Assembly: GCA_964489835.1 (NCBI GenBank)
Contig: CAZBBC010000005.1
Location: 27,897 to 91,896, forward strand
Direction: 5' to 3'
From: CAZBBC01 sp964489835
GTDB taxonomy: Bacteria > Calditrichota > Calditrichia > JAJRVZ01
Length of the DNA: 64,000 bases
In this document: positions 33,617-42,858 of the stretch, one piece after another
Layout of the letters: each line of letters opens with the position of its first letter
Position numbering within the stretch: the first letter of the stretch is position 1
The notes under the pieces: generated by a model
Told to the model about the DNA's origin: nothing
Databases searched by the model: none
What the model saw: the letters and a program-made list of their open reading frames with translations, nothing else
Position numbers and translations under genes: made by a program

Positions 33617-35034
33617 TTTCTGTCTTTCTTTTGGTTTGGATCGGGACCGATAAAGGATGTCCTGACCTCCTCGAATATCTCCTGCCCGGAATATACGTCG
33701 ATATAAACCGGGATTCGTGAAAACCGGATATTTTTTTTAGGAATTTCCACAAAAAAAGCAGATTCGGAAAGACCACCTTCAGGAACAGACAGAATTCCTC
33801 CCACCATTCTGATTGTCCCCTTTGGAGATTTAATCTTTAATTCAATGAATTTTTTCTCATAGGTTTTATTAATAACTTTTAAATTATACAAATTCAGGAT
33901 ATCACCTTTTTCATTTTCATTATATAATAATCCGGGTGTACGCAAAATTGTTATCTCGACCGATGGGCGGTTAAATAAAAAGATATTAGTGACAAGAAGT
34001 AACACGAGTAAAATAGCGGAGTAACCGGCGATCCGTGGTGTAAATTTTAATTTTATCCCTTCGAGAATACCATTGTATGACGCATAGCGAATCAATCCGG
34101 TCGGCCAGTCCAGTTTTTTCATAACCGTATTACAGGTGTCGATACAGGCGGTACAATTGATACATTCCAGCTGAGTACCGTTCCGGATATCAATGCCGGT
34201 CGGACATACTACCACACATTGCCGGCAATCGATACAATCACCATTCTTTTTTCTGTCCCGATTTTTTTTATACTTTCCTCTCAGTTCACCACGTTTAAAA
34301 TCATAAGCAACCACCAGTGAATTAGGATCAAGTAATACCCCTTGCAAGCGTCCGTAGGGACAAACCATTGTACATACCTGTTCTCTGAAGAAGGCAAACA
34401 CCCAGTAAAAAACAGCACTGAAAAGGATCATGATGGATAGACCAATAAAGTGATCAGAAGGGGGATCGTTAATGATTTTGAGTAGTTGATCAGAACCGAT
34501 GATATAGGCAAGAAATATATTACCGATCAGAAAAGCAATTAAATAAAAGATCACATGTTTAAGGATTTTCTTAAATATTTTATTACCAGTCCATGGGGCT
34601 TTTGCCAGGGCAATTTGTTTACGTGCATCCCCTTCAATCCAGTATTCAATCTTTCGAAAGACCATTTCCATAAAAACGGTCTGGGGACAGGCCCAGCCAC
34701 ACCATAAACGACCCATAATGACCGTGAATAAGACAATAAAAACGACCAGGGATATGGTGGACAGTACAAAGAGATAAAAATCCTGAGGCCAGAAAACCAA
34801 TCCGAATAATACAAATTTGCGATTAAGAATATCGAATAAAAGAAAAGGATGCCCCTTTACTTTGATAAAAGGAGCAATAAATAAAAAGGCAAGCAGAAAA
34901 ATAGCCACGATTTCCCGGGCACGGGTAAACGAACCTTTCGGTTTCTTAGGATAAATCCAAATCCTTTTCCCTTTTTCGTCGATGGTCGATACTTTATCAC
35001 GATAGGCTTCTGTATCTTTTTGTGTGGCAGGCAT
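33613..35034 (-). CDS. ccoG: cbb3 oxidase accessory protein CcoG (polyferredoxin)
   Basis: 473 residues. The N-terminus reads RIWIYPKKPKGSFTRAREI, as in FixG/CcoG. There are about five membrane helices and cysteine motifs CGWACPQTVFMEM and CTMVCPYGRLQ in the membrane part. Two 4Fe-4S sites follow (CIDCRQCVVVCP and CINCTACIDTC), then a C-terminal IG-like domain. CcoG is thought to reduce Cu(II) to Cu(I) for cbb3 copper insertion. It lies 23 bp downstream of ccoP and overlaps ccoH. Confidence 0.96.
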   Translation of the reverse strand: MPATQKDTEAYRDKVSTIDEKGKRIWIYPKKPKGSFTRAREIVAIFLLAFLFIAPFIKVKGHPFLLFDILNRKFVLFGLVFWPQDFYLFVLSTISLVVFIVLFTVIMGRLWCGWACPQTVFMEMVFRKIEYWIEGDARKQIALAKAPWTGNKIFKKILKHVIFYLIAFLIGNIFLAYIIGSDQLLKIINDPPSDHFIGLSIMILFSAVFYWVFAFFREQVCTMVCPYGRLQGVLLDPNSLVVAYDFKRGELRGKYKKNRDRKKNGDCIDCRQCVVVCPTGIDIRNGTQLECINCTACIDTCNTVMKKLDWPTGLIRYASYNGILEGIKLKFTPRIAGYSAILLVLLLVTNIFLFNRPSVEITILRTPGLLYNENEKGDILNLYNLKVINKTYEKKFIELKIKSPKGTIRMVGGILSVPEGGLSESAFFVEIPKKNIRFSRIPVYIDVYSGQEIFEEVRTSFIGPDPNQKKDRK

Positions 35035-35057
35035 ACATCATCCATGAAAAAAAATAA

Positions 35058-35918
35058 TTAATTCGAAAATATTTCCGCTTTCTCACCTTGTGGAGCCTTG
35101 GCATTAGGAGGATTTGAACCATGGAGGGTCAAAATATAACTGGCCACCTGGAGAATCTGCTCCTCTTTCAGAATGGATCGCCAGGAGATCATACCTTTGG
35201 CCGGGACGCCATTTAGGATAGTGGTAATCATATTGCTTAGTGTGGGACCGTGGATAAAATATTCGTCGGTCAGGTTCGGCCCGATACCCCCTGCACCAAG
35301 TTTTCCGTGACAGGTTATACAATTGGTGATGTATATGGCTTCACCGGCCGATAAACTTCCGGTATCCGTTAATGGTTGAATAACTATTGCCGGTTCTTTT
35401 ACCCCTATAATTTTTTCTTTTTCTACGCTTTTCCCCTTCTGATACTCGGCCCAGATTTCGGGGAAATTGGTCTTCAGTTTATCCAGATCTTCACTACTGG
35501 CAACGCGCATCGCGGCAATCATAATTTCGTTGAAATTCAGATCCTGTATAGCAGAGCCGCCCCCCTCCTTCTCTTTTTGGGCAGCTAAAATTGCCGCTTC
35601 TTTTTCTTTCGCCAGGGCTGTTTGAATACGGCTCAGCGGTGTAACCTCTTCAACAGATGTATAAAAAGGAGATTGATAGCCGATCGAAAATTTTGCGCCA
35701 GAAATTATTACTTCCTGTTGCGGATTCATTTCCTTCAAATATTCCACTTCCGATGAGTCACCGGTGCCCAAAACGTGAAAATAAATCAAATAAAAGATGC
35801 TCCAGATAATGGAAATGTAGAACAACCACAACCACCAGGGCGGCAAATCATTGTCTAATTCCTTAATACCATCATAGTCTTGATCCAGCAAAACATCTTT
35901 TTCTTTCTTCTCAACCAT
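35058..35918 (-). CDS. ccoP: cbb3 oxidase subunit III, one-haem CcoP
   Basis: 286 residues. The N-terminus holds the CcoP anchor (DGIKELDNDLPPWWLWLFY, about 15-33; helix about 28-47). Only one haem-binding CxxCH is present (CITCHGK, about residue 200), with the distal-ligand methionine candidate in KGMISW. Proteobacterial CcoP has two CxxCH domains; the region of the first (about 90-160) is here a non-haem, Ala/Lys-rich segment. One-haem CcoP proteins are known in some FCB bacteria. The start overlaps ccoQ by eight bases and has GGAGA upstream. Confidence 0.93.
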   Translation of the reverse strand: MVEKKEKDVLLDQDYDGIKELDNDLPPWWLWLFYISIIWSIFYLIYFHVLGTGDSSEVEYLKEMNPQQEVIISGAKFSIGYQSPFYTSVEEVTPLSRIQTALAKEKEAAILAAQKEKEGGGSAIQDLNFNEIMIAAMRVASSEDLDKLKTNFPEIWAEYQKGKSVEKEKIIGVKEPAIVIQPLTDTGSLSAGEAIYITNCITCHGKLGAGGIGPNLTDEYFIHGPTLSNMITTILNGVPAKGMISWRSILKEEQILQVASYILTLHGSNPPNAKAPQGEKAEIFSN

Positions 35919-36099
35919 GATTTAAATCTCCGTTGCTATTGGATGAATCAAGCGGCAATTGTTTCATTTTGTTTAAATACTTTTTATCAACTTTAATACT
36001 CCAATATATCACACCCAGGAATATTAGAAAGAATAAGATCAGGGAGATTATACCATAGACTTCAATACCTGACATTGATTTAAATATATCTTTAAACAT
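35911..36099 (-). CDS. ccoQ: CcoQ-like small cbb3 oxidase subunit
   Basis: 62 residues; AGGGAGA precedes the ATG. A single membrane helix (about 13-35, VYGIISLILFFLIFLGVIYW) is followed by a basic region (KVDKKYLNKMKQ) and a polar tail. Position between ccoNO and ccoP, size and topology fit CcoQ/FixQ, which stabilises the oxidase. Sequence in this family is poorly conserved, so the assignment rests mostly on context. It is separated from ccoNO by an inverted-repeat element. Confidence 0.85.
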   Translation of the reverse strand: MFKDIFKSMSGIEVYGIISLILFFLIFLGVIYWSIKVDKKYLNKMKQLPLDSSNSNGDLNHG

Positions 36100-36136
36100 T
36101 TTTCTCCCTAATCAGATAAATAATTTTATAAAAAAT

Positions 36137-36227
36137 AACCACCACGCCAGTAGGCGGATCCGCCCACTGGCGGGCTCAGAGTGATCCTCTGTGGGCTCTG
36201 CGTGCCCGCCTACTGGCGTGGTGGTTT
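36137..36227. repeat. 21-bp perfect inverted repeat between ccoNO and ccoQ
   Basis: The left arm is 36137-36157 (AACCACCACGCCAGTAGG then CGG) and the right arm 36207-36227 is its exact complement. The centre holds a second inner palindrome (GGCGGATCCGCC) and CAGAGTGATCCTCTG. The right arm includes the first two bases of the ccoNO stop codon. The hairpin lies inside the operon and could attenuate or process the transcript. Confidence 0.85.
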
Positions 36228-38352
36228 AGTTCTTATTATCCCCTTTAATGTCTGTTCCTAGTCGTTGCAGATAGGCAATCAGAGCAATGATTTCCTTATC
36301 TGATTTGGTCTCAATACCGGCTTCCTTCAGCCTTGCCTTGATCTCTTCTGCCTGATGTTTAAGATCGGGTAGCGCTTTTTTATCATAATCGGTTGGATAA
36401 GGAACACCAAGACTTTGCATGATACGGATTTTCCGCTCTGTGGAAGACGTATTTAGTTGATTGGTAATCAACCAGGGAAAGGGCGGCATTATCGAACCCG
36501 GTGACATGAGTTCCGGTTCTAGCATATGATTATAATGCCAGGCATCAGGATATCGGCCACCCTCACGGTGCAGATCAGGACCGGTCCGTTTTGAGCCCCA
36601 TTGGAAAGGGTGATCGTAAACGAATTCTCCGGCTTTTGAATATTCACCGTATCGTTCCGTTTCTGATCGGAACGGACGGATCATTTGTGAGTGACAGTTA
36701 TAACAACCTTCCCGCACATAAATATCCCGGCCTTCCAGTTCAAGAGGTGTATATGGTTTTACACTCATGATGGTTGGTATATTAGATTTAACCAGAAACG
36801 TTGGAATTACCTCAACCAGGCCACCGATTAATATGGCAATAATGGCGGCGATAGAAAACTGTATCGGCCGGCTTTCCAGCCAGCGGTGGGCATATATCTT
36901 ACCGGTTTCATGGATTTTCTGCACTTGGAGGGGAAGGGCTTTTGCCTTTTCATCGGCGACGATCGAGCCTCTTTTCACTGTTCTGGCCAGATTGACTATC
37001 ATAAAGACAACACCGGTATAATAAAGTGTACCGCCTATGGCCCGCAGGATGTACATGGGAACAATCTGTAATACGGTTTCGAGAAAAAGTGGATATTGCA
37101 GATAACCCTCGGCAGTAAATTCTTTCCACATCAAACCCTGGGTAATACCGGCCCAATACAAAGGTATGACGTAGAAGATCATCCCCAGGGTGGCTATCCA
37201 GAAGTGAAAATTTGCCAGTTTTATAGAGAAAAGTTTCGTATTGTAAAGACGTGGAATCAGCCAGTAAAGAATGCCAAAGGTAAGTAAGCCATTCCAACCC
37301 AGGGTACCGACATGTACATGGGCGATTGTCCAATCGGTATAATGCGAGAGCGCATTAATGCTTTTTATTGCCAGCATAGGACCTTCAAAGGTGGCCATGC
37401 CGTAGGCGGTAACTGCAACGACCATAAATTTGAGTATGGGATCTTCGCGCACGCGATCCCAGGCCCCACGAAGCGTAAGCAAACCATTCAACATCCCCCC
37501 CCAGGACGGAGCGATTAGCATGATAGAAAATACCGTGCCTAAGGATTGTGCCCAGTCGGGGAGAGCGGTATAGAGTAAATGATGTGGTCCGGCCCAGATA
37601 TAGATAAAAATTAAGGACCAGAAATGGACAATTGACAAACGATAAGAATAAATCGGCCGGTTAGCCGCTTTTGGAAGAAAATAATACATCAAACCCAAAT
37701 AAGGTGTGGTAAGAAAAAAAGCAACGGCATTATGACCATACCACCATTGAACAAGGGCGTCCTGCACGCCGGCATAAACCGGATAACTCTTAAGAAAGGT
37801 CACCGGAATTTCAATTGAATTCACCACATGCAGAATTGTTATTGTAAAGAAAGTGGCAAGATAAAACCAGATGGCCACATACATATGTCTTTCTCGGCGT
37901 TTTATAATCGTACCGATCATATTGATACCAAAAGCCAGCCAAATAACAGCGATAGCAACATCGATCGGCCATTCCAGTTCCGCATATTCCTTGCTGGCGG
38001 TAATACCGAGGGGTAAGGTGATGGCGGCCGATAAAATGATCAGCTGCCAGCCCCAGAAGTGAAATTTACTCAGGAAATCATTGTACATCCTTGATTTGCA
38101 CAAACGCTGCAAAGAATAATAGATACCCATGAATATGCCGTTTCCAACAAAAGCAAAAATAACTGCATTGGTATGTAAGGGCCGGATTCGGCTGAACGTG
38201 GTGAAGGGAATACCGAGATTCCATGCAGGCAAGAACATCTGGAAAGCAATGATAAGGCCGACAAGCATGCCGACGGAACCCCACAGTATCGTAGCAAATG
38301 CAAAGTTCCGTACTATCCTGTTGTCATAACTAAATGTCTCAAACCCAGCCAT
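36226..38352 (-). CDS. ccoNO: cbb3 oxidase fused subunits I and II (CcoN-CcoO)
   Basis: 708 residues; AAGGAG precedes the ATG. Residues about 1-480 are CcoN, the 12-helix haem-copper catalytic subunit: RIRPLHTNAVIFAF gives a haem-b histidine, QWWYGHNAVAF the CuB ligand region, and YIWAGPHHLLY and TIAHVHVGTLGWNG the other metal ligands. Residues about 490-708 are CcoO, with a membrane anchor and haem-c site CYNCHSQ. In most Proteobacteria these are separate genes; the fusion is known in FCB bacteria. It is the high-affinity terminal oxidase of microaerobic respiration. Its stop codon abuts the inverted repeat. Confidence 0.96.
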   Translation of the reverse strand: MAGFETFSYDNRIVRNFAFATILWGSVGMLVGLIIAFQMFLPAWNLGIPFTTFSRIRPLHTNAVIFAFVGNGIFMGIYYSLQRLCKSRMYNDFLSKFHFWGWQLIILSAAITLPLGITASKEYAELEWPIDVAIAVIWLAFGINMIGTIIKRRERHMYVAIWFYLATFFTITILHVVNSIEIPVTFLKSYPVYAGVQDALVQWWYGHNAVAFFLTTPYLGLMYYFLPKAANRPIYSYRLSIVHFWSLIFIYIWAGPHHLLYTALPDWAQSLGTVFSIMLIAPSWGGMLNGLLTLRGAWDRVREDPILKFMVVAVTAYGMATFEGPMLAIKSINALSHYTDWTIAHVHVGTLGWNGLLTFGILYWLIPRLYNTKLFSIKLANFHFWIATLGMIFYVIPLYWAGITQGLMWKEFTAEGYLQYPLFLETVLQIVPMYILRAIGGTLYYTGVVFMIVNLARTVKRGSIVADEKAKALPLQVQKIHETGKIYAHRWLESRPIQFSIAAIIAILIGGLVEVIPTFLVKSNIPTIMSVKPYTPLELEGRDIYVREGCYNCHSQMIRPFRSETERYGEYSKAGEFVYDHPFQWGSKRTGPDLHREGGRYPDAWHYNHMLEPELMSPGSIMPPFPWLITNQLNTSSTERKIRIMQSLGVPYPTDYDKKALPDLKHQAEEIKARLKEAGIETKSDKEIIALIAYLQRLGTDIKGDNKN

Positions 38353-38355
38353 AAA

Positions 38356-38544
38356 CTAGCTCTCCTTACTTTTACTATGATTCCCCGTATTTCCGGAATC
38401 ACTCTTTTTATCCTCGAAGAGGATTCTGACTTTTGGTGTATATTTATCTTCAAACTGTCCGCTTTTAACCGCCCATAAAAAGGCAATTAGAAATCCTATG
38501 GCCACCAGTAAACTGGCTAATATCAGTAAAAACATAGCACTCAT
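38356..38544 (-). CDS. ccoS: cbb3 oxidase maturation protein CcoS
   Basis: 62 residues. It has one N-terminal helix (about 5-26), then the family landmark FLWAVKSGQFEDKYTPKVRILFED (about 22-45) and a polar tail. CcoS is needed to insert haem and copper cofactors into CcoN. The ATG overlaps the ccoI stop by four bases, and the ccoNO start is three bases past its stop. Confidence 0.93.
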   Translation of the reverse strand: MSAMFLLILASLLVAIGFLIAFLWAVKSGQFEDKYTPKVRILFEDKKSDSGNTGNHSKSKES

Positions 38545-40991
38545 AATCGAAAACCCAATTTTTTCCCGATAAAAGCAGTGGCACCGATAGTAAATAAAAT
38601 AACCGTGAGTGAACTGGCGGGCATCAGAACGGCTGCAATCAGAGGCGAAAGAGTCCCCCTTACAGCAAAAAATAAACCAACAATATTATATATAAATGAA
38701 ATTAAAAAACTAATAAAAATAATCCTAATACTAATCTTTGAAAATCTCAGAAATTGGGGTAAGTGCTTGAACTGACTGGCATCCAAAATACCATCGGAAG
38801 CCGGTGTAAAGGTGTTGACATCCTCAGAAATCGAAATGCCGGCATCGCTTTGCATGAGGGCCCCTGCATCATTGAGCCCATCCCCGATCATCAGAACTTT
38901 CCCGGATTTCTGTTGAATATTCTTAATAAAATTCAATTTGTCATAGGGAGTCTGATTAAAGAACAAGTATTTACCGTTACCAAATACGCGGGCCAGATTT
39001 TCTTTTTCTCCATCGTTGTCACCGGAAAGCAAATAAACCCGGAAGCGATTGCCTAATCGCTCGATCATCCGTCTGATCCCTTTCCGGTAATTAAGAGGAA
39101 GACTGAAATATCCCCGATATTTCCCGTTGATCTCTACATGAACAATACTTGCCAGGGATTGATTTGAAAGATAGATTGCATTTGGAATTAACCGTTCGGA
39201 TCCTAGTTTTACCCTATTACCGGAAATATTTCCGGTCAGGCCCTGACCCGGATACTCCATGAAATCGGTTATGCTCGGCAATTGATCAGCCTTTATAGCC
39301 GAATAGAGACGTCTGCTCAGGGGATGCGTTGATTGTTTTACCAGTGACCGGACCCATTGAATTTCCTCCGGATTCAGACCGTGAGGACGATCTTTAGTTG
39401 GGTTGAAGGCGACAGATGATCCACCGGAATGGGTCAACGTTCCGGTTTTGTCAAATACAATCGTTTGTACTTTGGCGAGTATCTCAATTATGGATACATT
39501 TTTAAGATAAAAATTATTTTTGCCGAAAATTCGTAAGGTATTACCCAGTGTAAAAGGTGTTGAAAGAGCCAGAGCACAGGGACAGGCAACAATAAGTACG
39601 GCAGTAAAGGCATTAAGTGCCAGCGATATATTTTCCGGCAGCCAATACATGGCCGATAAGGTGGCCACACTTAAAACAATAAAAGTAAAATACCTGCTAA
39701 CGGTATTGGCCAGGGTGGTAATTTTGCTTTCATTCGTATGCTTGTTGAATGCATCATCGTTCCAAAGTTGGGTTAGGTAACTTTGGGAAACATCTTTTAT
39801 CACCTCCATCTCAATCTGGCTGCCGATATGCATCCCTCCGGCATATATGATATCCCCGGAAATTTTCTCAACCGGTGTAGACTCACCGGTGACAAAGCTG
39901 TAATCGACTAATGAGGGACCCTTGATCAGGACGCCATCAGCGGGAATTAATTCTTTATTGGCAAGTATAATTCTGTCACCAATTTTAAGTTTAGCCAGGG
40001 GAATAATAACTTCTTTGTTTTTTTCTTTCCGGGTTACAGAAAGGGGAAAATAAGAACGATAATCACGATCAAAAGAAAGAGCATCATACGTTTTTTTCTG
40101 AAAGAGTTTTCCGACTAAAAGTAGAAATACCAAACCAGCAAAAGAATCCAGATAACCACCTCCCTCGCCGGCAACAATATGCCAGATACTGCGGCTAAAC
40201 AGAGTAATAATCCCAAGGGAAATTGGGACGTCCATATTGACAGATGCTTGTTTTAGGGATGTAAGGGCTGATTTGAAGTAGCCCATACTGCTATAGAATA
40301 AAACAGGTAGGGCAAGAAAAATACTTAAATAACCAAAGAAAGACCGGAATTCCAGATCAAGAGTTTCATTGACCGCCAGATATTCAGGGAAACTCAGGAG
40401 CATAATATTGCCGAAAGCAAAACCGGCGACTCCGATCTGCAGATAAAGTTCTTTATCCGTGCTTTTTTGCAACTGTTTCCGGATAGAGGCTAAATTAATC
40501 TCCGGTTCATATCCGAGGGAAGAGAGAACTTCAACGATTTTTCGCAGCGAGGTTTTGGTCTCAAGAAAAGCGAGAGATAATTCTTTTCGTAAAAAATTTA
40601 CTTTTGATTCAATAATACCAGGATCAACCCGGTAGAGATTTTCCAGCAACCAAATACAAGAACTGCAGTGGATCATGGGAATCTTGAAGGAGACTTTGTT
40701 GATATTGCCGTCGCTAAAATTCAGTAATTGACGTTTAACAGTATTATCATCCAAATAACTATACTTAGAAGAAATACCTGATTCCAGTGGTGTGGTTCCC
40801 GGGGCCCGGGCCAGCGAATAATAAGCACAGAGATCCTTCTCTTCTAATAATTCATACACCAATCGACAGCCATTACAGCAAAACACCTTTTCACCAATTT
40901 GGATATTGGTATTGGGGCATGAATCGCCACAGTGATAGCATTCAATTCGGGCATCTTTTGCCTTGATTTTCGATTTCTGAACAGTATTCAT
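38541..40991 (-). CDS. ccoI: Copper-transporting P1B-type ATPase CcoI
   Basis: 816 residues. The N-terminal Cys-rich domain typical of CcoI (CYHCGDSC, 18-25; FCCNGC, 37-42) is followed by an HMA-like domain with CSSC (about 108-113), eight membrane helices with the CPC motif (VACPCALALS), phosphorylation site DKTGTLT and hinge MIGDGLNDAG. CcoI/CopA2 exports copper to the periplasm for assembly of cbb3 oxidase rather than for detoxification. It precedes ccoS in the operon. An inverted-repeat gap of 363 bp separates it from the SafE-like gene upstream. Confidence 0.95.
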   Translation of the reverse strand: MNTVQKSKIKAKDARIECYHCGDSCPNTNIQIGEKVFCCNGCRLVYELLEEKDLCAYYSLARAPGTTPLESGISSKYSYLDDNTVKRQLLNFSDGNINKVSFKIPMIHCSSCIWLLENLYRVDPGIIESKVNFLRKELSLAFLETKTSLRKIVEVLSSLGYEPEINLASIRKQLQKSTDKELYLQIGVAGFAFGNIMLLSFPEYLAVNETLDLEFRSFFGYLSIFLALPVLFYSSMGYFKSALTSLKQASVNMDVPISLGIITLFSRSIWHIVAGEGGGYLDSFAGLVFLLLVGKLFQKKTYDALSFDRDYRSYFPLSVTRKEKNKEVIIPLAKLKIGDRIILANKELIPADGVLIKGPSLVDYSFVTGESTPVEKISGDIIYAGGMHIGSQIEMEVIKDVSQSYLTQLWNDDAFNKHTNESKITTLANTVSRYFTFIVLSVATLSAMYWLPENISLALNAFTAVLIVACPCALALSTPFTLGNTLRIFGKNNFYLKNVSIIEILAKVQTIVFDKTGTLTHSGGSSVAFNPTKDRPHGLNPEEIQWVRSLVKQSTHPLSRRLYSAIKADQLPSITDFMEYPGQGLTGNISGNRVKLGSERLIPNAIYLSNQSLASIVHVEINGKYRGYFSLPLNYRKGIRRMIERLGNRFRVYLLSGDNDGEKENLARVFGNGKYLFFNQTPYDKLNFIKNIQQKSGKVLMIGDGLNDAGALMQSDAGISISEDVNTFTPASDGILDASQFKHLPQFLRFSKISIRIIFISFLISFIYNIVGLFFAVRGTLSPLIAAVLMPASSLTVILFTIGATAFIGKKLGFRL

Positions 40992-41060
40992 CGGTTTTGA
41001 TCAATTTATAAATTTTTCTTGCATTTTTGGAGTCGCATACCGTGTTGATCTTAATATCAA

Positions 41061-41240
41061 CTTCGAAGAACACGAAGCACACGAAGTTTTTAATTATTAA
41101 TATAATTTTTGTGTTAACTTCGATTTTGATAAAAAAATAGTCAATATAATATCTTTGTGACCTTCGTGGACTTCGTGGTAAAAGCTTTTTATATGTTCTA
41201 ATTTGAACGGCCACAGGCCGTCGCTCACCCAAGGGTGAGC
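41061..41240. repeat. CACGAAG/CTTCGTG inverted repeat with adjoining GGGTGAGC hairpin
   Basis: The left arm is CTTCGAAGAACACGAAGCAC then ACGAAG (41061-41086). The right arm is CTTTGTGACCTTCGTGGAC then TTCGTGGT (41153-41179). Just beyond is a perfect hairpin GCTCACCC-AA-GGGTGAGC (41223-41240) preceded by GGCCACAGGCC. The 40992-41354 gap holds nothing else recognisable. Confidence 0.65.
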
Positions 41241-41354
41241 CCTAGGATCTTTGCGTAATCTTTGTGGTCAAAAATTTACCCTGCTAGTTACTAATTTTGA
41301 TTAGTTTTTATCTTCAGGGTAATCTGATAATACATAAAATTTAGAAAAAGCCGT

Positions 41355-42065
41355 TTAGAAAAGCCAATAGAATCTCATCCAGCCAAGGGCATCAATACCG
41401 CGTAAGATCGTCACCAATGCCAGGATCATGACCATAACGGCAGCCAGCCGGTATAGGCGATGCCGTATCTTAGCAGATATCAGATGTGCGGATAAACCGG
41501 TAATCAACATAGCTGGGAGGGTGCCCAGACCGAAGACAAGCATGGTCAGCATTCCACCGACAAAGCTCTGGGTGGCAGCTGCTTTGGCACCGGCTGCATA
41601 TACCAAACCGCAGGGTAAAAATCCTAAAATCAGACCCAGGCCAAAAATATTTCTTCGATTGACACGGTTAAATAAAGAGGTGATCATACGTTTAAAAATA
41701 TTGACACCGGGAAAAGAATCCGGGGTCAGAGAAGGAATCCAGCCGGCCAGTTCGATACCCATAAAGAGCATGATAACACCCGCGAATAGCTGTAAAGAAC
41801 CTTGAAAATCCCGAATGGCAAAGATTATACCCAGGGTACTGCCAATCAGGCCAAAAATTTCACCCAAAAAGGTATAGGTCAGTATCCTCCCGCCATTATA
41901 GAAAACATGTGGTTTGATCGTCTGCCATTTTGAGGGTTTAAAGATCGGATCATTTTCCCCGACTTTTAAGGTATAGGTAAGTACAATACCACCACACATT
42001 CCGATGCAATGGCTGAATCCGCCGAGAAATCCTATCAGAAAAAGAGCTATAAAGTCAATATTCAT
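41355..42065 (-). CDS. SafE/DsbD-TM-like membrane protein, probable cbb3/copper accessory
   Basis: 236 residues, six helices. It has FLGGFSHCIGMCGGIVLTY at the N-terminus (about 13-31) and GFLPCGLVYAAGAKAA in the middle, the conserved Cys motifs of the UreH/SafE-like (cytochrome-biogenesis TM) family. Homologues are common beside ccoI/ccoS in cbb3 clusters and are suspected of handling copper or thiol-reducing equivalents. Here it precedes ccoI on the same strand. The precise role is not established. Confidence 0.88.
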   Translation of the reverse strand: MNIDFIALFLIGFLGGFSHCIGMCGGIVLTYTLKVGENDPIFKPSKWQTIKPHVFYNGGRILTYTFLGEIFGLIGSTLGIIFAIRDFQGSLQLFAGVIMLFMGIELAGWIPSLTPDSFPGVNIFKRMITSLFNRVNRRNIFGLGLILGFLPCGLVYAAGAKAAATQSFVGGMLTMLVFGLGTLPAMLITGLSAHLISAKIRHRLYRLAAVMVMILALVTILRGIDALGWMRFYWLF

Positions 42066-42115
42066 TATCCAAAACTTTTTTAAAATAGTACATATTGATA
42101 ATTTATCAATAAAAC

Positions 42116-42541
42116 ATCATAAGTGTCTGGTTAGAAGGTAAATCATTGAAAATTTTTACCATAATTTCAAATGGTTTATAGATTTAAGAAACATAAAGAT
42201 TTAATTAAAAGAACTCGCTCTAAATTTCCGCCAAAGGGCAGATCCGCCTACCGGTTCGACCTTTCTTTAGTATAGACTGGAGACATAGGTAACACTATAT
42301 TTCCTTTTTACTTGGACAAAAACTCTCCCCCTATCCCCCTCTTTTGAAAAGAGAGGGGGAATTTTATTCATGAAACGTAATGAAAATGCAAGATTTCTTC
42401 TAAATGCAATAAAGAAAAGAATAGTATTTGCAGTAAATATTAATCGGATTCTGCTCCCCTTCTCTTCTCAAGAGAAGGGGCTGGGGGATGAGTTTTTTAA
42501 ATATAAAAAGAATAAACTTTATTTAACCGGACACTAATGAT
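42116..42541. mobile_element. MITE-like element with 20-bp terminal inverted repeats
   Basis: The left terminus is ATCATAAGTGTCTGGTTAGA (42116-42135) and the right is the complement of ATCATTAGTGTCCGGTTAAA (42522-42541); 17 of 20 positions match. It contains no transposase gene. Inside are a GGGAGAGGG-type hairpin and, near the right end, CCTTCTCTTCTCAAGAGAAGG. A second copy starts at 63757 and runs off the window. Together with the direct repeat 42671-42743, it fills the 42066-42858 gap. Confidence 0.8.
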
Positions 42542-42670
42542 ATAAAATACTTAATAAGTAGGGATAATCAAAAAATAATAACTACCCCTCCATTGTTGTT
42601 TTGACCAGAGAGATGGATAAAAGGATCCGGGGACATAGTTTACACTTTTTGTATCTTCTACTTGGATATA

Positions 42671-42743
42671 AACTCTCCCCCTGACCCCCTCTCTTGAAAA
42701 GAGAGGGGGAATTTTATTCATGAAACGTAATGAAAATGCAAGA
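42671..42743. repeat. 73-bp direct repeat (partner 42321-42393)
   Basis: Both copies run AACTCTCCCCCT.. through a CCCCCTCT..AGAGGGGG hairpin to ATGAAACGTAATGAAAATGC. They differ at about 3 of 73 positions and lie 350 bp apart. Weaker similarity extends upstream (GGAGACATAGGTAACACT against GGGGACATAGTTTACACT). One copy is inside the MITE-like element and one outside. Confidence 0.85.
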
Positions 42744-42858
42744 ATTCTTTAATAGAAATCAAAATAATGGGTGGGAGAAGGAAATGCTTTGTTAAATTTT
42801 GAGGGTTTAATTAAATTCTTCAACAGATACAAAGATTTATTAAAAATTGAGGTTGTGA

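Noticed and set aside
36950..37333. A 127-codon frame inside ccoNO
   Set aside because: It sits in another frame of a clearly conserved oxidase gene and its translation is Arg/Cys/His-rich noise.
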